A stretch of DNA of 10,079 bases from contig JAFBAM010000285.1 of the NCBI GenBank assembly GCA_019247755.1, positions 1 to 10,079 of the forward strand, given 5' to 3'. Shown here in pieces: positions 7,051-10,079 of this stretch; position 1 is the first letter of the stretch; each line of letters opens with the position of its first letter. The position numbers and the translations under genes are program-made. This stretch comes from Sphingomonas sp. Lineage in GTDB: Bacteria > Pseudomonadota > Alphaproteobacteria > Sphingomonadales > Sphingomonadaceae. Below the pieces are notes generated by a model. The model was not told the origin of the DNA. It saw nothing but the letters and a program-made list of their open reading frames with translations, and did no database searches.

Positions 7051-7232
7051 TGCTGGTCCCCCCGTCCCAGGCCCCAAGGGTTACGCAAACCGTAAATCCC
7101 CCTTAACGGCCTTGAAGCATCCATTAACCATTCGAGGTCTGAAGGGAAAAGGTTAATATTTCCTAACACGCTGGATTCCTTGGATTCGTTGCAAAGGAGT
7201 CACAAACTCGTCCACAGGGGCTAAGGACGCCC
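7051..7232. promoter_or_regulatory. ctrA / rluA divergent regulatory region
   Basis: This 182-base AT-richer spacer separates ctrA (leftward) from the RluA-family gene (rightward). It holds three TTAA cores, at 7103-7106, 7124-7127 (part of TTAACCAT, 7124-7131) and 7153-7156. The last is paired with CTAAC at 7163-7167, so TTAA and the second half are six or seven bases apart, close to the CtrA box TTAA-N7-TTAA. Three GANTC sequences follow. CtrA is known to control its own gene in Caulobacter; the same here is an inference from these sites. The rluA ribosome-binding site AAGGA is at 7223-7227. Confidence 0.65.
7174..7201. promoter_or_regulatory. Cluster of three GANTC sites (CcrM methylation motif)
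   Basis: GATTC occurs at 7174-7178 and 7183-7187, and GAGTC at 7197-7201. GANTC is the target of the alphaproteobacterial cell-cycle methyltransferase CcrM, and methylated sites in promoters recruit GcrA. Three within 28 bases upstream of ctrA is compatible with methylation-timed transcription of ctrA, of the rightward operon, or of both. The motif is seen directly; the regulation is inferred. Confidence 0.55.
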
Positions 7233-7880
7233 ATGCTTTCCGACCGGATCCTCTTCATTGACGGCGAGGCCTTGGTGCTCGACAAGCCGGCCGGGCTGCC
7301 GGTCGACGCCCCGCGCCGTGGCGGTGACAGCATTGCCGGTCGGCTCGACGAGCTGAAGTGCGGGTTCAGGCGCGAGCCGACCGCAATGCACCGGCTCGAT
7401 ACAGACACCAGCGGGTGCCTGCTGTTCGCCCGTAACGCGAAAGCGCGAGCGGCTTTCCAGCAGGCGTTTGAATCGCGGGCGGTCGAAAAATATTATCTGG
7501 CGGTGGTCGCGGGCGAGGTCGGGGACGACGACGGCGTGATCGATATGCCGCTGGCCAAGACGTCGAGCGCCGAAGCCGGATGGAGGATGGTCAAGGATAC
7601 GCATGGCCTCGCGGCGACGACGCGCTGGCGGCGACTCGCGGCTCAAGATGGCGCGACCCTCGTCGAGTTTCGTCCCCTGACGGGACGGACTCACCAGATC
7701 CGCGCGCACGCACGTGAGGCGTTCGGGCGCGGGATCGTCGGTGATCGGGTGTACGGCGTGCCGGGCGGACCGATGCTGCTCCATGCGTCGCGGCTGGTCG
7801 TCCCTCGCGACGGCAAAGCGACGATCGACGTCACCGCCCCGCTGCCCGACTATTTCGGCGAGTGGCGCAATGCGGCCTGA
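7233..7880 (+). CDS. RluA-family RNA pseudouridine synthase
   Basis: This 215-residue enzyme isomerises uridine to pseudouridine in rRNA or tRNA. The catalytic aspartate is D56 in MHRLDTDTSGCLLF (52-65). Other family blocks are LVLDKPAGLPV (14-24), EKYYLAVV (85-92), RPLTGRTHQIRAHA (147-160), IVGDRVYG (168-175) and LLHASRL (182-188). It has no S4 domain and is about as long as E. coli RluA, but the exact target position cannot be assigned, so no symbol is given. The ATG has AAGGA five bases upstream. It is the first gene of a packed operon; its last codons overlap the start of arfB by 11 bases, which suggests coupled translation. Confidence 0.93.
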   Translation: MLSDRILFIDGEALVLDKPAGLPVDAPRRGGDSIAGRLDELKCGFRREPTAMHRLDTDTSGCLLFARNAKARAAFQQAFESRAVEKYYLAVVAGEVGDDDGVIDMPLAKTSSAEAGWRMVKDTHGLAATTRWRRLAAQDGATLVEFRPLTGRTHQIRAHAREAFGRGIVGDRVYGVPGGPMLLHASRLVVPRDGKATIDVTAPLPDYFGEWRNAA

Positions 7881-8280
7881 AGACGTGCAGATCCCCGATG
7901 ATGCGCTCAGCGAAACGTTCCTCGCGGCGACGGGGCCCGGCGGGCAGAACGTCAACAAGGTCGCAACTGCAGTCCAGCTCCGTGTCGACCTGTTCAAGCT
8001 CGGGCTGCACCCCGTCGCTTACGAGCGGCTGAAGCAGATCGCGGGCAGCCGGGTAACGAGCGGCGGCGAGCTACTGATCACCGCGCGGCGCTTCCGGACA
8101 CAAGACGCGAACCGGACCGATGCGCGCGCACGGCTGGCGGAAATGATTGCCGCTGCCCATATTGTGCAGGCGAAACGAAAAAAGACGCGTGTGCCGCGGT
8201 CGGTGAAGGCCGAACGCGTGGATAAGAAGCGCAAGCGGAGCGCGGTGAAGCAAGGCCGCGGAAAGGTGACGTTAGATTGA
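7870..8280 (+). CDS. arfB: Alternative ribosome-rescue factor / peptidyl-tRNA hydrolase ArfB (YaeJ)
   Basis: This 136-residue codon-independent peptidyl-tRNA hydrolase frees nascent chains from ribosomes stalled at mRNA ends. The catalytic GGQ motif is at residues 24-26 in ATGPGGQNVNKVATAVQLR, as in class I release factors. SGGELLITARRFRTQDANR is the usual next block. The C-terminal tail from about residue 97 is strongly basic (QAKRKKTRVPRSVKAERVDKK and onward), fitting the ArfB tail that enters the empty mRNA channel. The length is close to the roughly 140 residues of E. coli YaeJ. The ATG at 7870 lies inside the end of the pseudouridine synthase gene. An upstream in-frame ATG at 7714 would only add translation of the other gene's shadow frame and has no family similarity, so I reject it. 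The stop overlaps the next start. Confidence 0.94.
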   Translation: MRPEDVQIPDDALSETFLAATGPGGQNVNKVATAVQLRVDLFKLGLHPVAYERLKQIAGSRVTSGGELLITARRFRTQDANRTDARARLAEMIAAAHIVQAKRKKTRVPRSVKAERVDKKRKRSAVKQGRGKVTLD

Positions 8281-8759
8281 CCTACGATTTCAAGATCGCC
8301 GCGGCGGACAAGGCGACCCTCTACCGAGACCTCGCCAGCGCGCTCAAAGGGCTGGTCACCGGTGAGCCGGACGCCGTCGCCAACATGGCCAATGCGGCGG
8401 CGCTGATCTACGAGACCCTCGACGACGTGAATTGGGTCGGGTTTTACCGCAACGTGGGTGGCGAGCTGGTCCTCGGCCCGTTCCAGGGCCGGGCCGCCTG
8501 CATCCGCATCCAATTCGGCGAAGGCGTGTGTGGCGCCGCTGCCCAAACGCGCCAGGTCCAGCGCATCAAGGACGTCCACGCCTTCCCGGGGCACATCGCC
8601 TGCGATTCCGCGTCAAACAGCGAGATCGTGGTGCCGCTGATCCGCGATGGCGAATTGCTTGGGGTGCTCGACATCGACAGCCCGAAGCATGCGCGGTTCA
8701 CGGAAGAAGATGAGGCCGGCGTCGTGAGGCTGAGCGAGATTCTTTCGGGCGTTCTTTGA
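8277..8759 (+). CDS. msrC: Free methionine-(R)-sulfoxide reductase, GAF-domain type
   Basis: This 160-residue cytoplasmic enzyme reduces free L-methionine-(R)-sulfoxide using thioredoxin. It is a single GAF domain with the family's blocks NWVGFYR (52-58), LVLGPFQGRAACIRI (65-79), GEGVCGAAA (81-89) and HIACDSASNSEIVVPL (106-121). The cysteines C75, C85 and C109 have the same 10 and 24 residue spacings as the three redox cysteines of E. coli fRMsr (84, 94, 118), so the enzyme looks active. The start is a TTG sharing TTGA with the TGA stop of arfB, and AAGGTGA lies about eight bases upstream. Expression is probably coupled to the pseudouridine synthase and arfB. Confidence 0.94.
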   Translation: MTYDFKIAAADKATLYRDLASALKGLVTGEPDAVANMANAAALIYETLDDVNWVGFYRNVGGELVLGPFQGRAACIRIQFGEGVCGAAAQTRQVQRIKDVHAFPGHIACDSASNSEIVVPLIRDGELLGVLDIDSPKHARFTEEDEAGVVRLSEILSGVL

Positions 8760-8791
8760 TTGAGTAAAGAGCCGTTAACCAGCTTTTCCAA

Positions 8792-8822
8792 TTGACGATT
8801 TTAACGTCTGCATTAGTCTAAT
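8792..8822 (+). promoter_or_regulatory. Probable sigma-70-type promoter for the exported-protein pair
   Basis: TTGACG (8792-8797) is a good -35 box. AGTCTAAT lies 17-19 bases further and can serve as a weak -10 element (TAGTCT with 16-base spacing or TCTAAT with 19). The stretch is AT-rich and lies 22 bases before the ATG at 8844, in the 84-base gap after msrC. No hairpin terminator for the upstream operon is seen. Confidence 0.4.
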
Positions 8823-8843
8823 CGGGGACTACGGGGGATTAAG

Positions 8844-9275
8844 ATGCTTCGGTTTGCGTTATTCGTGGCTTCTGCCGCGATTTGCTGCTCTACACCCGCA
8901 TCGGCACGGGATGTCCCGACGTCAGCGAATACGCTGACTCAAGGCATGGTTCAAATGACCTTGAAGGTTGGACAAACCACACAATACGATATCCTTCAGA
9001 CGTTTGGTGGACCGAATGTTTCGACCCTGGACGGCCAGGGCAATGAGGTTTGGGTCTACGACCGATTTGCTACAGTGAGCTACGAGAAGAATTCGGGGTT
9101 CTCGATCGGCATGTTGATCGGTGCTGGCGGCGGAAGCGTGGCAGGTGGGGGAGGCTTCGGCTTCGGATCGAGTAAGTCGCGGAGCGAATCCAGTCAGCGT
9201 TCAATGACGCTGATCATAAAGTTCGGCCCCGACAAGCGTGTCGTCGATTTTCAATCTCGAAGTAGTTCTTTCTGA
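8844..9275 (+). CDS. Exported BamE/SmpA-like small protein of unknown function
   Basis: This 143-residue protein has an N-terminal signal peptide (1 to about 21, ending PASA before RD). The double cysteine at 14-15 is not a convincing lipobox, so it is probably a soluble periplasmic protein. Residues about 38-75 read LKVGQTTQYDILQTFGGPNVSTLDGQ then GNEVWVYDR, the pattern of SmpA/OmlA (BamE-like) domains: a 'G-T...I...G-P' helix-turn followed by a 'W-Y' strand. A glycine/serine-rich insert (about 89-120) then splits the fold before a last strand, MTLIIKFGPDKRVVDF (121-136). BamE itself is shorter and is a lipoprotein, so this is a relative and not the Bam subunit. The ribosome site is GGGGGATTAAG before the ATG. 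The next gene follows after 10 bases. Confidence 0.75.
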   Translation: MLRFALFVASAAICCSTPASARDVPTSANTLTQGMVQMTLKVGQTTQYDILQTFGGPNVSTLDGQGNEVWVYDRFATVSYEKNSGFSIGMLIGAGGGSVAGGGGFGFGSSKSRSESSQRSMTLIIKFGPDKRVVDFQSRSSSF

Positions 9276-9285
9276 GGGGGGTGTA

Positions 9286-9888
9286 ATGCGTGTCTTTCTT
9301 ATGACGGTTTCGGCAGCTTCGTTGCTACTTGGATCCGCGGCGGTTGCTGGGAAGAAGCAGGAGCTGACTGGTCTCGCCCTTCAGCAGATTCAGGCTCGTG
9401 ATTTTGATGCCCCGAAGACGATCACATTTCCGGCTGTCATGACCGTTCTGCAAGATGCTGGATACCGCATTGGCGCGGCGGACAAGGATACTGGATTGAT
9501 CACGGGCACGGCTTCGGTTCAGTCTCACACGACTTGGATGCCGTTCGTAGGTTTCGGGCGTTCGAAGAAGACCCCGGTCGTTTCGGCGTTCATCGAAGAT
9601 CGGGGAACGGGTTCACGCATACGGCTAAACTTCGTAATGGCGAAGACCAAGAGCATGATGTACGGCATGGGTTCGTCCGACGAAGAACCGATGACTGATC
9701 CGGCGATCTATCAGGGCGCCTTCGAAAAGATCGAGAAAGAGATTTTCGTCCGTCTGTCTCTTAACAAGCCAGCGCCAGCGGTAGCGGCCGCCCCAGCGCC
9801 ATCGACGGTGCCGACGCCCGCGCCTGCAACTGCAGTGCCTGCAGTAGCTTCAGCGCCATCATCTGAGAACCCGGCGTCGCCCCATTGA
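9286..9888 (+). CDS. Exported protein of unknown function with Ala/Pro-rich tail
   Basis: This 200-residue protein has a signal peptide (1-21, ...GSAAVA before GKK). The middle (about 28-155) has one compact domain: LALQQIQARDFDAPKTI, then VMTVLQDAGYRIGAADKDTGLITGTAS and, near the end, IRLNFVMAK. The 'VLQDAGY-I--AD-DTGLITG' segment is like the strand-helix-strand opening of BamC-type lipoprotein domains, but I cannot assign a family firmly. Residues 161-200 are a low-complexity Ala/Pro/Thr/Ser tail, probably disordered. I use ATG 9286-9288, preceded by GAGGGGG five bases upstream. An in-frame ATG at 9238 would overlap the previous gene by 38 bases and place a hydrophilic stretch before the signal peptide. 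It is likely co-transcribed with the BamE-like gene, which suggests a joint envelope role. Confidence 0.72.
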   Translation: MRVFLMTVSAASLLLGSAAVAGKKQELTGLALQQIQARDFDAPKTITFPAVMTVLQDAGYRIGAADKDTGLITGTASVQSHTTWMPFVGFGRSKKTPVVSAFIEDRGTGSRIRLNFVMAKTKSMMYGMGSSDEEPMTDPAIYQGAFEKIEKEIFVRLSLNKPAPAVAAAPAPSTVPTPAPATAVPAVASAPSSENPASPH

Positions 9889-9913
9889 GAAGATGGTAAA
9901 CTAGTCTGGCGAA

Positions 9914-10079
9914 CTAAGACAGCTGCTCGAGCCGCTCGTCGGTCAGCGAGCCCGGGATGATCATCACGGGGCATGGGAGCTGGCCGGCATCATGGCCGGT
10001 AAAGTTGACGACCAGCGGTCCCGGCGAACCGCTTGGCGCGGCACCCAGCACGAGCGCTGCGATTTCATCGCGGCCGGCG
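9914..10079 (-). CDS. Universal stress protein (UspA family), C-terminal 54 residues
   Basis: The frame enters from the right window edge and ends at TAG (complement of 9914-9916). Readable residues include GRDEIAALVLGAAP, then GPLVVNFTGHDAGQLPCPVMII and the end PGSLTDERLEQLS. The 'LVLGA' strand, a small-residue loop, and 'LPCPVMII' as the last strand are the usual C-terminal half of UspA-like proteins, which bind ATP or act as stress-survival factors. The N-terminal part is outside the window. It converges with the exported-protein pair over a 25-base gap with no visible terminator. Confidence 0.72.
   Translation of the reverse strand, partial: AGRDEIAALVLGAAPSGSPGPLVVNFTGHDAGQLPCPVMIIPGSLTDERLEQLS

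Noticed and set aside
4495..7091. The 12-mer GGTTTGCGTAAC occurs upstream of bpt (4495-4506, plus) and upstream of ctrA (7080-7091, minus) in the same orientation relative to each gene.
   Set aside because: About a dozen shared 12-mers are expected by chance over both strands of 10 kb, and the distances to the start codons differ (18 and 29 bases). Suggestive placement only.
9770..9870. Repetitive GCGCC/GCAGT-rich stretch near the end of the second exported protein, considered as a DNA repeat.
   Set aside because: It has no fixed repeat unit and is explained by the Ala/Pro-rich low-complexity protein tail.

Overview
The window looks like chromosomal DNA of a GC-rich alphaproteobacterium, most likely a sphingomonad. 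The strongest taxonomic marker is a near-canonical CtrA cell-cycle response regulator (6337-7050, minus). It is supported by CcrM-type GANTC sites in front of ctrA, a Bpt/Ate-type aminoacyl-tRNA-protein transferase, and a TIR-TPR protein of a style I associate with sphingomonads. No rRNA, tRNA, CRISPR array, transposase or integrase was seen.

Layout, left to right. The 5' part of a secreted YtcJ-like amidohydrolase (1-950, minus, cut by the window edge) diverges from a threonine ammonia-lyase with a C-terminal ACT domain (1004-2221, plus). Convergent to that is a 652-residue TIR-membrane-TolB-like-TPR protein (2300-4258, minus). It is preceded on the same strand by a very small Cys-rich reading frame (4297-4404, minus). 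A 120-base divergent region follows, then the leucyl/arginyl-tRNA-protein transferase bpt/ate (4525-5337, plus). The stop codon of bpt overlaps that of a convergent aldo/keto reductase (5334-6245, minus). Upstream of the reductase on the same strand are a strong intrinsic terminator (6271-6299) and ctrA. The 182-base region between ctrA and the next gene carries TTAA half-sites and three GANTC sites.

The right part is a tightly packed plus-strand operon: an RluA-family pseudouridine synthase (7233-7880), the ribosome-rescue hydrolase arfB (7870-8280) and free methionine-(R)-sulfoxide reductase msrC (8277-8759). It is followed, from its own probable promoter, by two exported proteins of unproven role (8844-9275, BamE/SmpA-like; 9286-9888). 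The C-terminal end of a universal stress protein (9914-10079, minus) closes the window.

Most of the window is housekeeping. The part least explained by known annotation is 2300-4404: a membrane-anchored TIR protein with a predicted extracytoplasmic TPR half and a tiny Cys-rich peptide upstream, sitting between two conserved genes. It could be a defence, signalling or stress module, but the sequence alone does not prove any of these.
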